DNA of 64,000 nt, from the NCBI GenBank assembly GCA_964632505.1, contig CAZWCE010000005.1:62001-126000 (forward strand), given 5' to 3'. The stretch is from CAZWCE01 sp964632505. Its GTDB lineage: Bacteria > Planctomycetota > Planctomycetia > Pirellulales > Thermoguttaceae. How positions within the stretch are numbered: position 1 is the first letter of the stretch; each line of letters opens with the position of its first letter. The notes beneath the pieces were generated by a model. It saw only the letters and a list, made by a program, of their open reading frames with translations. It made no database searches and was not told the DNA's origin. Shown in pieces: positions 1-9,728 of this stretch. The position numbers and the translations under genes were made by a program.

Positions 1-1717
1 GGATCTCGCTTTCGCGGAGTGCTTCCTCGACGTGCTTGCGTTCGGTGATGTCCAGGTGCGTGCCGCAGGCCCGGAGCGGTCGCCCGTTCTCGTCCCATTC
101 GATGACCTTGCCCTTGTCGAGAATCCAGATCCAGTCCCCCGACTTGTGCCGCATGCGGAATTCCGATTCGTAATGCTCGGTCTTCCCTACCAAATGGGTA
201 TTCAGAATTTCGTACGCCCTGGGAAGATCCTCCGGATGTACCATGTTTTCCCAGGTCTTCAGGGTGGGCTCCAGCTCTTCGAGTCGATACCCCTTCATCT
301 CCGCCCAGCGCTCGTTGTAAATGACCTTCTGCGTGGAGAGGTTCCAGTCCCACGTGCCCAGATCGCCCCCTTGAATCGCTAAGTCGAAATGCTCCCGGCT
401 GACGCGCAGCGCCTCTTCCGATTTCCTACGTACGGTGATGTCTTGAAAGGTGCCGCGAAGCTTGACGATCTTGCCGTCTTCCCTCACGGGGCGGCCGATG
501 GCGCGGCTCCATATCTTATTCCCTCGTGCCGTGGTGAAAGGGAGTTCGAGGTCATAGGGAATCCCTTTTTCGACGCAGTCTTGGATCGCCCGTTCCAGAT
601 CTTTCCGTTGGGGCATGTCGAAAAAGAGCAACGCCTTCCCGACATCGAAATGATGATCCTCGGAGATTTCATGGATGCGGTAGGTCTCGCTGGTCCACGT
701 CACCTCTTGCGTTTCGAGATCCAATTCCCACCCCCCGACCTGCGCCATCCTCCCCACTTCACTCAACAGACGTTCACTATCGCGCAAGGCCATCTCCATC
801 CGCTTGCGCTCCGTGATGTCGGTGTTGGTTCCCAGCATCCGGGCCGGTTGTCCCTCCAGATCGGTTTCGACGACGTGCCCTCTGGTGAGAACCCAACGGT
901 AGGAACCATCGCGGCATCGGAGGCGGCATTCGTACTGAAACGATTTCGATTCTTCGAGCGATTCGTTGATGGTGTCGACGACACGGTCACGATCATCCGG
1001 ATGCAACATCTCGGCCTGGTAGTAGGAGAAGCTCACCGGAAATGCTTGGGGAGGGTGTCCCAGCATCGTCCAGAAGGCGTCGTTGGCGGTGACGGTGTCC
1101 TTCTCCGGGTCCCAGTTCCAGACGGCATCCTGGAGTGTTTCGAGGACATGCCGGTGCAGGGAATCCTTCTCGCGTAACAGGCGGTCTTTTTCGAAGCGTT
1201 CGGTGACGTCCTGAAAGGTGATGACCACGCCGGTGATCTCGCCGTCGGCGTTTCGGATCGGAGCCGCTTTTTCGGCAATTTGGGAGGTCGTCCCTTGCCG
1301 CGACGTCAGGAGCGTCTCCTCGGACAGCCCCATCGCCTCGCCACGCTCGAAGACCTGGTCGAGGGGATTGTCCAGACCTTTTCCCGTCATGGCGTTCGTA
1401 AGGATGAACACCTCGGAAAGGGGGTGCCCCCGAGCCTCTTCGAGACGCCAACCGGTGAGTTGTTCGGCGATTCGGTTCAGCCGGGTGATCTTGCCGTCGC
1501 GATCGGTCGTGATGACGCCGTCGCCGATGCTGTTGAGCGTCACCCGAAGGTCTTCGCTTCGCTCCGCCAGTTCGCGACCGGTTTTTTTCAGCCTTCGAAA
1601 CGAATGAAATAAGAGAAAAAGAACGGCCACCAAGAGAATGTCGATGCCGTAGGTCAGCGCGAGAAAGAAATCCCTCCACTGAAATGAGATGAGAAAGGGA
1701 GCGAAAGTCTCGGCCAT
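1..1717 (-). CDS. Multi-PAS membrane sensor protein (C-terminus beyond left edge)
   Basis: About 572 residues are visible in one uninterrupted frame, and the gene runs off the left edge with no stop codon. The chosen ATG gives a protein with one membrane segment at about residues 17-40, followed by at least four PAS/PAC units. The first contains NSIGDGVITTDRDGKI. Later units end in the typical PAC signatures TDITERKRMEMALRDSE, FQDITVRRKSEEALR and HLDITERKHVEEALRESE. This is a signal-sensing array; a histidine kinase or diguanylate cyclase output is expected beyond the edge but is not seen. It is transcribed divergently from the receiver-domain gene at 2264, so the two may be partners. No strong ribosome binding site precedes the start, so the exact start is less certain than the frame. 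Confidence 0.85.
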   Translation of the reverse strand, partial: MAETFAPFLISFQWRDFFLALTYGIDILLVAVLFLLFHSFRRLKKTGRELAERSEDLRVTLNSIGDGVITTDRDGKITRLNRIAEQLTGWRLEEARGHPLSEVFILTNAMTGKGLDNPLDQVFERGEAMGLSEETLLTSRQGTTSQIAEKAAPIRNADGEITGVVITFQDVTERFEKDRLLREKDSLHRHVLETLQDAVWNWDPEKDTVTANDAFWTMLGHPPQAFPVSFSYYQAEMLHPDDRDRVVDTINESLEESKSFQYECRLRCRDGSYRWVLTRGHVVETDLEGQPARMLGTNTDITERKRMEMALRDSERLLSEVGRMAQVGGWELDLETQEVTWTSETYRIHEISEDHHFDVGKALLFFDMPQRKDLERAIQDCVEKGIPYDLELPFTTARGNKIWSRAIGRPVREDGKIVKLRGTFQDITVRRKSEEALRVSREHFDLAIQGGDLGTWDWNLSTQKVIYNERWAEMKGYRLEELEPTLKTWENMVHPEDLPRAYEILNTHLVGKTEHYESEFRMRHKSGDWIWILDKGKVIEWDENGRPLRACGTHLDITERKHVEEALRESEI

Positions 1718-2263
1718 GGACGGGGCGAGGATGGCATGGCAAGAAGAAATCGGCCCGAACAACGAAGAATACAAAAAGAACACCATCTTGCACCAGATTT
1801 ATAAAAGAGATTGATAAAGAAGGTTGAAAAGCGAGACAGGATCAAAAAACCTTCGAGATATCGGTATGCCGCATATTCTAGCGATTTCAGGAGTTCCGGC
1901 AAAACAAAAAACAGAAAAAGTGGGATTCCGTCAAAAAGGTCCTCTGGGAGGGTTTTTAGCCTTCCCATTCAGGGGATTCAGGTTAATATAACAGTAATAA
2001 ATATCAAAAACGAGCGGGGGGCCGGTTTCCGGTTTTGAGCCGATTCTGATGAAGCTCTTGGCTTGCAATGGTTTATGTTGATTCTTCCTAGCAAGGCAAA
2101 TCATGAATTGGGAGAAGTGTGGCATGAGGGAACGACATGGAACGCTTCCGGGCAGACGACCTTCCGCATCCTAAACGGGGGGGGGTGAGTCGAAAAAGTT
2201 CCCCCTGAAATAAGTAAAAATGCTTGCATTCTTTCATTTTAATCTGTAACATGTATCCTGACC
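1718..2263. other. Divergent intergenic region, no gene seen
   Basis: This 546-base stretch separates the PAS sensor from the response regulator. It is AT-richer than its surroundings and contains a run of G near 2170. Open frames across it on both strands show no recognisable protein. It should hold the promoters of both flanking genes, but I could not pick a convincing -35/-10 pair. Confidence 0.5.
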
Positions 2264-2722
2264 ATGAAACCTGAAGAGATCCAATCACAGACCCGAGCGG
2301 CCATTTTGTGTGTCGATGACGAGCGAGTCATTCTCGACAGTCTCGAAATGCAACTGGCCAACTATTTCGGAGAAGAATATTTACTGGAATTCATGGAGAG
2401 CGCCGAGGAAGCGTTGGAAGTGATCGAGGAGCTCGAGAAGTCGGGCGTTCAGGTGCTGGTGCTCATCTCCGACTGGTTGATGCCGGGCATGAAGGGCGAT
2501 GAGCTGTTCCGGCAAGTTTACCGTGTTTTCCCCCATGTGTTCCAGATTCTCCTGACCGGCCACGCCGATGCCGAAGCGGTCCGCCGCGCCCGGCAAGAAG
2601 GCAATCTTCACAAGTGCATCTACAAGCCTTGGAAAGAGCGGGAACTGATTGGCGCGGTCGAAGAGGCGGTGGAATTTCATTCCGGAAACTCCGCCGAGGA
2701 ACAAGACGGCCGGGACGATTGA
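2264..2722 (+). CDS. Single-domain response regulator (receiver domain)
   Basis: 152 residues, essentially one CheY-like receiver domain with a short acidic tail. The acidic pair is D18-D19 (CVDDE), the phosphoacceptor is D70 in SDWLMPG, the conserved Thr is T98 in LLTGHA, and the invariant Lys is K121 in YKPW. No DNA-binding or enzymatic output domain follows, so it would act by protein contact or phosphotransfer. The KPW ending is common among receivers attached to HD or cyclase outputs, but none is present here. It lies divergent from the multi-PAS sensor at 1-1717, the most obvious candidate partner, although the pairing is inferred only from position. Confidence 0.9.
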   Translation: MKPEEIQSQTRAAILCVDDERVILDSLEMQLANYFGEEYLLEFMESAEEALEVIEELEKSGVQVLVLISDWLMPGMKGDELFRQVYRVFPHVFQILLTGHADAEAVRRARQEGNLHKCIYKPWKERELIGAVEEAVEFHSGNSAEEQDGRDD

Positions 2723-2879
2723 TCTCCAACGACCATGGCGCCCTCTCTTGCAACCACGCCGTTGTTTTCTTTCTTCCGATTCCCCTCCCTTTCTTCGCGC
2801 ATTTGCGTCCGATAGAATGGGTCGTGACCGTCTTGCTTGGATCCGATCCCCCGTCTTCTTGACCGAAAAGGACCGATCG

Positions 2880-4589
2880 ATGGTGTGTTCCACTTTCTCT
2901 GATGTATGGTTGCGATCTATGTTTTTCTGTACGGTATCCCTGCTTTTGCCGGCCGTGGGAGGCACCTCGCTTCCGGCCCAACAGAAGGCGGGGGATGAAA
3001 CCCCTTCTCCGCTGCATCGAACGTCGGCACAGTGGGGTGGAGGCCCCTCGCGAAATTTCGTTTGCGATGCCGGTTCGATTCCCGCGGAGTGGAACGCCGG
3101 CGAGTTCGATTATCGTACGGGAAATTGGCTCGGCGGGGAACAGACGCGGAACGTCAAGTGGGTCGCCCGGCTGGGATCGGAAACCTACGGAACGCCGATC
3201 ATCGCCGGGGGCAAGGTCTTCTGCGCGACCAACAACGGCGCGGGTTATCTTGAGCGATACCCGGAATCGGTCGACCTGGGGGTCTTGCTGGCCTTCGATG
3301 CCTTCGATGGCGATTTCCTATGGCAGTATTCGGCCGAAAAGCTCAAGGACCGGGGCGACATCGACTGGCCGGAGCAGGGGATCTGCTCGAATCCGCTGGT
3401 CGAGGGCGATCGGCTTTGGGTGGTGACGAATCGTTCGGAGGTGGTGTGTCTCGATACGGAAGGTTTCCGCGACGGCGAGAACGACGGTCCCTTTCAGGAC
3501 GAGGCGGTCGAAGCGGAGAACGAGGCGGATGTGATCTGGAAGTTCGACATGCGCGAGGAGCTGGGTACCCAGCCGCATTCGATGACCAGCAACTCCCCCA
3601 CCGCCTGGGGCGATGATCTCCTCTTGGGTACATCCAACGGCGTCGGTGCCGACGACGAGGAGATTCCCGCACCGAACGCGCCGAGCTTTCTCATGATGGA
3701 TAAAAATACAGGTGAGGTTCTCTGGTCCGATGCCTCGCCCGGTGAAAACATTCTCGACGGCCAGTGGGGTTCGCCCGCGGCGGGACATCTCGGCGAGGTC
3801 GACCAGATGCTCTTTCCCGGAGGAGATGGTGTTTTGTATAGTTTTTCCATTCCTCCACGGGGAGAACGGCCCGAGTTCCTCTGGAAGTTCGACTGCAATC
3901 CCAAGGACACCGTCTGGGAAGGATTCGGCTACGGCGACCGGAATACACTGATCGCCACGCCGTCGATCGCCGGAGCACATGTCTTCATCGCCACGGGGCA
4001 GGATCCCGAAGCAGGGGAAGGGCAAGGCGATTTCTGGTGCCTTGATCCGAGGCGTCGTGGGGATATCAGCGCCGAAATCGTCGTCGATGCCGACGGCGAG
4101 CCGGTGCCTTACCGCCGATATCGGGCCGTCGATCCGGAACGGGGCGAAAAGATTCTGCCGAACCCGAATTCCGCCGTTCGTTGGCACTACCGGGGCACCG
4201 ATCCCGAAGAGGGGGAGTTCGTCGACCAGATGCATCGCAGTCTTTCGACGGCCGTGATTTTCGAAGATCTCGTCGTCATCGCTGATTACGGCGGGGTGGT
4301 CCATTGCCTCGACCGCGACTCCGGCAGGCGGCTTTGGTTCCACGATATGATGTGCACGCTCTGGGGGTCCCCGATGGTGGCCGACGGGAAGGTCTACATT
4401 GCCGATGAAGATGGCGATGTGGCCGTCTTCGCCGCCAGTGCCGAGAAGAAGCTGTTGGCCGAAAACCTGATGGGCGATTCCATCTACGGTTCGCCCGTGG
4501 CGGTGGGGGACACGCTGTTCATCGCCACCCGGAGCAATCTGTTTGCCATCGAAGAGGGGGCCAAGGCCGAAGCTCCCCCGACGGAATGA
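2880..4589 (+). CDS. Secreted PQQ-type beta-propeller protein
   Basis: 569 residues. The frame extends further upstream, but the ATG at 2880 is preceded by AAAAGGA at good spacing and begins a signal peptide (hydrophobic FFCTVSLLLPAVG followed by a small-residue region). The mature protein has repeated beta-propeller blades of the PQQ/BamB type, with recurring patterns such as YGTPIIAGGKVFCAT, NPLVEGDRLWVVT, WGSPMVADGKVYIAD and YGSPVAVGDTLFIAT. Such proteins are periplasmic scaffolds or quinoprotein-like; no quinoprotein dehydrogenase catalytic signature was identified, so an enzymatic role is not claimed. It sits 157 bases after the receiver gene and converges on the VWA operon with only 37 bases between stops. 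Confidence 0.85.
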   Translation: MVCSTFSDVWLRSMFFCTVSLLLPAVGGTSLPAQQKAGDETPSPLHRTSAQWGGGPSRNFVCDAGSIPAEWNAGEFDYRTGNWLGGEQTRNVKWVARLGSETYGTPIIAGGKVFCATNNGAGYLERYPESVDLGVLLAFDAFDGDFLWQYSAEKLKDRGDIDWPEQGICSNPLVEGDRLWVVTNRSEVVCLDTEGFRDGENDGPFQDEAVEAENEADVIWKFDMREELGTQPHSMTSNSPTAWGDDLLLGTSNGVGADDEEIPAPNAPSFLMMDKNTGEVLWSDASPGENILDGQWGSPAAGHLGEVDQMLFPGGDGVLYSFSIPPRGERPEFLWKFDCNPKDTVWEGFGYGDRNTLIATPSIAGAHVFIATGQDPEAGEGQGDFWCLDPRRRGDISAEIVVDADGEPVPYRRYRAVDPERGEKILPNPNSAVRWHYRGTDPEEGEFVDQMHRSLSTAVIFEDLVVIADYGGVVHCLDRDSGRRLWFHDMMCTLWGSPMVADGKVYIADEDGDVAVFAASAEKKLLAENLMGDSIYGSPVAVGDTLFIATRSNLFAIEEGAKAEAPPTE

Positions 4590-4626
4590 TGCTTCCGGCG
4601 GAGATCGAGCCACGTTCCGGCAGGAT

Positions 4627-7521
4627 TCATTTCTGATTCGTTCGCGACTTCGCGGCCCGCGACGCCTTCTCCAGCGCGCCGAACATGCCCCCGCCGTCGT
4701 CGTCTTTGGATGACGATTCCTGCGGCGCGGCCTTTTCCGGCGCCGAAGGCGTTTTCTTCCCACTCGCCGCCTGTGCGATTTCGGCCGTTCGGGCCGCCTT
4801 CTTTTGCTTCCGTCGGGTTCGCAGGCGTTGGAGGAACGAGAGCGAGGTGCCGGTCGTCTCGGAGGGGATTTCCGACGTTTCCGCGGCCGGTTGGGGGGGG
4901 GTGGGGATTCGAATGCGTCGTCGGGTCAATCGGGCGAACAGGGCGGTGACCCAACCGGTTCGACGTTCGAAGACTTCCATGACGAAGAACATCGCCGCGG
5001 CAAGAATGAGCCAGTAGGCAATGTCGACCCAGCGAGGCAACCGGGGAAGCGATTTCCAGATGCCGGCCATTTCGATGCGTTCCTCGCCTCCGGTCGCTTC
5101 GGCGAGTTGCTCGAGTGCCGCGCGGCCGCGTCCCGGCTCGGTCGGAAGGAACTCCGGCGAGTAGGGCAAGCAGGTGGGCGGCAAAGTGATCGCCCCCACC
5201 TCGGGTCTCTCCGGCAGAGTGACCGTCGCCACGAGCGTTTCGTTGCCGGCCAGGGAGACCGAGGTTCCCAACGTGACCGGATCGATCCATCGGAGTTTTG
5301 CCGTATCCCGCTCCGGTGGCATGCCGGGAAGGTCGCGCAGGAGTGTCACTTCCGGCAGATCCCGTAGCGGAACGCTTTCCGATTCGGGGTCCAAATGCAA
5401 ACGGATCCGGCAACTCCCGTCGACGATGCTTTGTTGCAGGAGCATGTTGTCGGGGAGTTCGTCCCGACGGCCGCTCGTCCAAAGTACCATGCTGGTGAGA
5501 AGATCGCCCAACGCCGGCCATGAGGCGATCGGGCCGGTGAATTGGCCGTCGAGTTGGCCGGTATAACAGAGAACGCGGCCGAGGCCGGCCTGCCAGGAAG
5601 CGACCAGGGGGGACTGGTTCTCGTCGACCGTCACCGCGGAAAGCAGCGCCTCGGGACGAAGATAGCAGAGGTTGTACCCGCCGATCGGCGGGGAGTCGGG
5701 CAGCGACCGGCCGATGAGTGTCGTGAGGCCGCCGGTGAAGCGGATCGGCGTGGTTTCCTCGACGAACGTGTTTCGCGCATAAACGAAGGTGTCCTGGGCG
5801 AACAGACGCGGCAGGTCTTTCGGATCGGTCGTGAAATAGCAGCTCCCTTCTCCCCGAGCGGCGACATCCTGCAGGAATCGGGCATCGGTGTCACTTTTGG
5901 TTCCCAAGGCGATCACACTGCAACTGATCCCCGCCCCGCGGCATTTTTCCAGAAGTTCCTGATACTCGCCGGGCTGTTCGGCATCGGCGGCGTCGGCGAA
6001 GAGGATGATGTGCCGTGTCTTGGCCGTGGCGGAAGCGAGCATTCGGGAAGCAGCCTTCAGGGCCTCGAAGACGAAGATGCCGCCCCCCATCGATTGGATG
6101 CGGCGGATCTTCCCGGTGGTCGCCTGTTTGTCGGAATTTTTTCGGAGAGAGACGATCGTATGCGGCATGCTGTCGACCGCGACCACGCCGATTTCGTCCA
6201 TCGGACTCAATAACTGGACGACCTCCGCGGCGCCGAGATTGGCCAGATCCATTTTGGTGCGTCCCCCCCCGGCGGGCATCGCCATCGAACCGGAACGGTC
6301 CAGTGCCGTGACGACCGCGACCGAGATCTTGTGATGCTCGCGACGCAGTTCCATCGAGACCGGCAAAATCTCTTCCAAGGGAGAGCCGTAGTATCCTCCG
6401 CGGGCATAGCCGTTCTTTCCCCCGCTCAGCACCAGTCCGCTGCCGGTGTCGCGGACCCAGGATTTGATCATTTCCAGTTCGTCGTGGTTGAGGTGCTCGG
6501 TCGACACGTTTTCGAGAAACAGACCGCTGTAATTGCTCAGCGAGGCGAGAGACCAGTCGATGTCGTCGGGGCGACGGGTTTCGATCTTCAAGTCACTCGC
6601 GCGGAGAAGTTCGGCGGTGCCCGATCGACCGTCCTCCTCGACCAGGAGGATCGGCTTCTGCCCGTGGATGCCGACCAACCGGCGCGCGGTGTTGTTCTGC
6701 GGGACGGGATCAGCCGCGACGCCCTGGATGGAAAGCTCATACGATTGGCTTCCCGGCGAGCCGGCCCGATCGCGAAAGACGAGTCGTTGCTCCCCTCCAT
6801 CCAAATCGCGTTCGCCTTCGGAAATGACCACGCCGTTGCGCTGCAGTCGGTATTCGATCTTTTGGGCCACGGGTACCTGGAGCCATGCGTTGAGCGTGAA
6901 CGATTCGCCTTCGCCGACCACCTCCGGCGCTTCGATGCGCCGCACGGCGATATCGCCCGCTTGGCTGCGCTCCATGAGCCGGTAATCGAGCCCGATCCGA
7001 CGTTTTACGGCCCCGGCGATCCGATCGCGGGGATCTCCGCCGGTCCAACGGCCGTCGCTCAGCAGCAAGACACGACCGGGGCTCTCCGGTGGGATGACCG
7101 AGTAAGCCATTTCCAAAGCGGCCGAGAGATTCGAGGCGTCGGGGCCCGGCGTGCCGACGAAGTCGGCGATCATCTCGGCGTTGGGCGACTTCTCGAGCAC
7201 CGCATGTTGTCCGAAGGAGACGACCGCGAGCTTATCTTGACTGGTCTGATGTCGGGCGAGAAGGGCGAGCGTATCGAGTTGGGCCTGGAGGCTGTCTTCC
7301 GGCATCGAGCGGCTCCGGTCGGCCACGACGACGATCGTACCATGTCGCGAGGGGAAGCGGAGGCGGGGTTGGGTCATCGCCAGAATCAGCAGAAGAACCG
7401 CCACCACGCGCAACACCGTCAACAGCCGCGATGGAAGCTGCCGGACGAAGAAGAGGGCGGCGGCCGGAATCACCAGCAGCAGCCAGGCGGGTTGTTCGAG
7501 GAAAAGGGATCCGATCGTCAT
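4627..7521 (-). CDS. Large membrane protein with two VWA-type regions
   Basis: 964 residues from the ATG at 7521, which overlaps the TGA of the upstream gene (ATGA), indicating translational coupling. The N-terminus has two hydrophobic segments (about residues 10-25 and 35-52). A first von Willebrand A-like region carries the metal-site motif DRSRSM; a second carries ALDRSGSMAMP with downstream VVAVDSMPH. Between them is a segment resembling the glutamine-amidotransferase-like fold found in this family. A C-terminal transmembrane segment (YWLILAAAMFFVMEVF) is followed by a Lys/Ala-rich charged tail. Proteins of this type in planctomycetes lie in BatA-like clusters with a MoxR ATPase; none is present here. 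The function is unknown, probably envelope-associated protein assembly or stress response. Confidence 0.85.
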   Translation of the reverse strand: MTIGSLFLEQPAWLLLVIPAAALFFVRQLPSRLLTVLRVVAVLLLILAMTQPRLRFPSRHGTIVVVADRSRSMPEDSLQAQLDTLALLARHQTSQDKLAVVSFGQHAVLEKSPNAEMIADFVGTPGPDASNLSAALEMAYSVIPPESPGRVLLLSDGRWTGGDPRDRIAGAVKRRIGLDYRLMERSQAGDIAVRRIEAPEVVGEGESFTLNAWLQVPVAQKIEYRLQRNGVVISEGERDLDGGEQRLVFRDRAGSPGSQSYELSIQGVAADPVPQNNTARRLVGIHGQKPILLVEEDGRSGTAELLRASDLKIETRRPDDIDWSLASLSNYSGLFLENVSTEHLNHDELEMIKSWVRDTGSGLVLSGGKNGYARGGYYGSPLEEILPVSMELRREHHKISVAVVTALDRSGSMAMPAGGGRTKMDLANLGAAEVVQLLSPMDEIGVVAVDSMPHTIVSLRKNSDKQATTGKIRRIQSMGGGIFVFEALKAASRMLASATAKTRHIILFADAADAEQPGEYQELLEKCRGAGISCSVIALGTKSDTDARFLQDVAARGEGSCYFTTDPKDLPRLFAQDTFVYARNTFVEETTPIRFTGGLTTLIGRSLPDSPPIGGYNLCYLRPEALLSAVTVDENQSPLVASWQAGLGRVLCYTGQLDGQFTGPIASWPALGDLLTSMVLWTSGRRDELPDNMLLQQSIVDGSCRIRLHLDPESESVPLRDLPEVTLLRDLPGMPPERDTAKLRWIDPVTLGTSVSLAGNETLVATVTLPERPEVGAITLPPTCLPYSPEFLPTEPGRGRAALEQLAEATGGEERIEMAGIWKSLPRLPRWVDIAYWLILAAAMFFVMEVFERRTGWVTALFARLTRRRIRIPTPPQPAAETSEIPSETTGTSLSFLQRLRTRRKQKKAARTAEIAQAASGKKTPSAPEKAAPQESSSKDDDGGGMFGALEKASRAAKSRTNQK

Positions 7522-9383
7522 GCCTGTTCTCCGGTGCCGGTGGGTCGTTGGGCGATCAAGACCATGTGCAACGCAAGCGCTCCGAGCGCGCCGAGTAGGA
7601 ACCACCAAGCGATGCTGTGGTAATCCTCGCGAATGGTTTCCTCATCGAGCCAGCCTCCCCATCTCCCTTCGGAAAGACCGGTCAGATCGGATTCGCTCGT
7701 CGACAGCGCTCCGACCGAGAAGGCGTATTCACCGGAGGTGGCTTCGAGGCGGTACACCCCCACCCGTTCCGCGCCGACGGGAACCGACTCGGATCGGATC
7801 TCCAGCGATTGTCGACGGCCGTCGGGGGCGATCACTTCGAGCGATTCATCGCCGGCGGCGGGATGGAACACCACCTCGCTGCCCAGGGGAACATTAGGAT
7901 TTTCCACGCCCGGCGATTCGGCCCCCTTCCAGGCGAGCAGATTCCAGAAGAGGATCGGCCAGTTGGGAGTCATCGTCACGGTCGACAGCTTGGGAACCAA
8001 TCGCAAATGGATGAGAACGGTCCCGTCGGCCCGGTTTTGTTCGGTCACCAGGGGAATGTTGCCGGCCGAGATGACCGGATAGCCCCAGTTCAGGAGCTGA
8101 TCGTCGGCGGCCCAGACGACGCCGTCCAAATCGAGTCCTTCAGTGAGCGGGTGATTGCGGTCCAAGACGAACGGTCCCACCAAGGGCGTCACTTTCCGCG
8201 ACTCGGCCGTCTCTTCGCGGTCGGTGTTTTCGGTCGTCTCGGGGGGTTCCGGCGGGGGAGTCGCATCTTCCGAAGCGTCGATCACCAGCCGCCAGGTGGT
8301 GGAGAAAGACGCCGCCGTCGCAGCGCCCGAGTCGCTGGGCGATGCCCGATCCGTGATGATCAGCTCCGGGTTCGCTTCGACGATTCTGGCCAACCCCGTT
8401 GCGGCGAGTGCTTCCTCGGTGACGTCGCGCAAAGAAGAAGGACGCATCTGGATTTGCACACGGACCAGCTTCTTGGGCGGTTCGAGCACGGTGACGCGGT
8501 TGTCGATCTTCAGAGGGTCCTCGGCCAACTTCACCGTCACCGCCTCGAGATCGTCGGGTAGATTCATCCGAAGACGGATGTTCTCGTCGGGTCGGATGAG
8601 CTCATCGATTTTCTGAAGCGGGGTGTCGGTCTCCGTCTCCGAGAGGAGACCCAGGCACCGTCGCGGCTGTCGGCTGAGGTTGGCCACTTCCAGCAGGAGC
8701 TTGTCCTGTCCGGAAATGCGGCGTCGTGAAGCGTGGACGATCGCCAGATTGCCCATCGGCAAACCGAACGATTCCCAACGGATTTTGCCTTCCGGAATTT
8801 CCTCCCCGGGCGGATGATCGGTCACGATCAACAACCGCGTCTCCGCCGGCGCGATGCTGTTGCCCAGCGAGATGGCCGCGCTGATGTTGCTCCCGGCTTC
8901 CTCGCATGTCCACTTCCGAAGCAGCGCCTCGGCCTCCGCGGGCGTTTTCGCTCGCGTTCCCAACAGGCGGGGAGTGTCGCCGGCGGAAATGAAGTAAACC
9001 GGGTATCCCGCTTCGCGATTGAAAAAATCGGTCAGCTTCTTCATCGCCCGACTTCGCGGCGAGTTTTCCGCCCCCGCCATCATGGAATAGGAGGCATCGA
9101 GAATCACCACCACCGGCTCGCCCTCCGAAGGGGCCCGCACGCGGGGACCCGCGGCGGCGAGGATCATCAAGAGAATCGCCAAAAGCTCCAGCAGAAGCAA
9201 CAATGGGGTTTGCAACTTCTGGAGACGTCGCCCTCCCTGTCTCGCTTTCTGCTGATCGACCCAGAGAAACAGGCTCGACACTTCTCGCCGGCGCGCCCGG
9301 GTGCGGAAAAGGTAGATGCCGACCACCACGGGAATCGCCGCGAGTCCGAGCAGGGAAAGCGGATTGGCCAATAACCACCACAT
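7518..9383 (-). CDS. BatA-domain VWA membrane protein
   Basis: 621 residues. The start at 9383 (MWWLLANPLSLLGLAA) was chosen over a longer frame because it begins directly with the BatA N-terminal hydrophobic hairpin: a first membrane helix, the basic RTRARRREV stretch, then a second helix (LLLLLELLAILLMILAAAG). A VWA-type region follows with VVILDASYSMM. The middle and C-terminal parts are beta-rich and lack known catalytic motifs, and a last membrane helix lies near the C-terminus (WWFLLGALGALALHMVLI). It overlaps the next gene by four bases, so the two proteins are likely made in fixed ratio and act together in the cytoplasmic membrane. Confidence 0.85.
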   Translation of the reverse strand: MWWLLANPLSLLGLAAIPVVVGIYLFRTRARRREVSSLFLWVDQQKARQGGRRLQKLQTPLLLLLELLAILLMILAAAGPRVRAPSEGEPVVVILDASYSMMAGAENSPRSRAMKKLTDFFNREAGYPVYFISAGDTPRLLGTRAKTPAEAEALLRKWTCEEAGSNISAAISLGNSIAPAETRLLIVTDHPPGEEIPEGKIRWESFGLPMGNLAIVHASRRRISGQDKLLLEVANLSRQPRRCLGLLSETETDTPLQKIDELIRPDENIRLRMNLPDDLEAVTVKLAEDPLKIDNRVTVLEPPKKLVRVQIQMRPSSLRDVTEEALAATGLARIVEANPELIITDRASPSDSGAATAASFSTTWRLVIDASEDATPPPEPPETTENTDREETAESRKVTPLVGPFVLDRNHPLTEGLDLDGVVWAADDQLLNWGYPVISAGNIPLVTEQNRADGTVLIHLRLVPKLSTVTMTPNWPILFWNLLAWKGAESPGVENPNVPLGSEVVFHPAAGDESLEVIAPDGRRQSLEIRSESVPVGAERVGVYRLEATSGEYAFSVGALSTSESDLTGLSEGRWGGWLDEETIREDYHSIAWWFLLGALGALALHMVLIAQRPTGTGEQA

Positions 9384-9728
9384 GATGTCATCTCGATCAG
9401 AAAAGCGAAAAAGCTGCGGGTTCGCCGTTTCGGTCAGCGGATTCCCCCAAGAATCGGGGAGCCCGTCGATGGGGGAAACAAGCGAAACGAGCCGTCGGGA
9501 CGCTCGATCCACTTTCCCGAAGGCGCCGGCTCCCCAGAGGAACGATTGTAACAGAAGTGATGGAGAAGGTCACGCTTCTTCTTGCCGAGAAAATCGGGTT
9601 TCGCCCTCTTGTCGCGAAAAGCCGCATCGATCCAAGAAAAAAGGACGCAAACACGGCGGTTTACGTCCGATCACCATTTCCGGTTGATTTCGTGACGGAA
9701 AAAGTCTCGAGTCGGAAAGCGGAGGGAA
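9384..9728. other. Intergenic stretch between lexA-like gene and VWA pair
   Basis: About 345 bases with no credible coding sequence on either strand. It would contain the 3' end signals of the LexA-like gene and the promoter region of the VWA operon. No stable terminator hairpin with a T-run was found. Confidence 0.4.
9545..9574 (-). promoter_or_regulatory. Possible promoter of the VWA pair
   Basis: On the minus strand GTGACC (9574-9569) and TACAAT (9550-9545) are separated by 18 bases. The -10 matches the sigma-70 consensus at five of six positions, while the -35 is weaker. It lies about 160 bases upstream of the BatA-domain gene. This is a pattern match only. Confidence 0.3.

Noticed and set aside
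2224..2252. TTGCAT and TAACAT spaced 17 bases before the receiver gene
   Set aside because: Both hexamers are poor matches and the -10 would be only 11 bases from the start codon.
3066..3084. tRNA T-loop-like string GGTTCGATTCC
   Set aside because: It lies inside the beta-propeller coding sequence, with no acceptor or anticodon stem around it.
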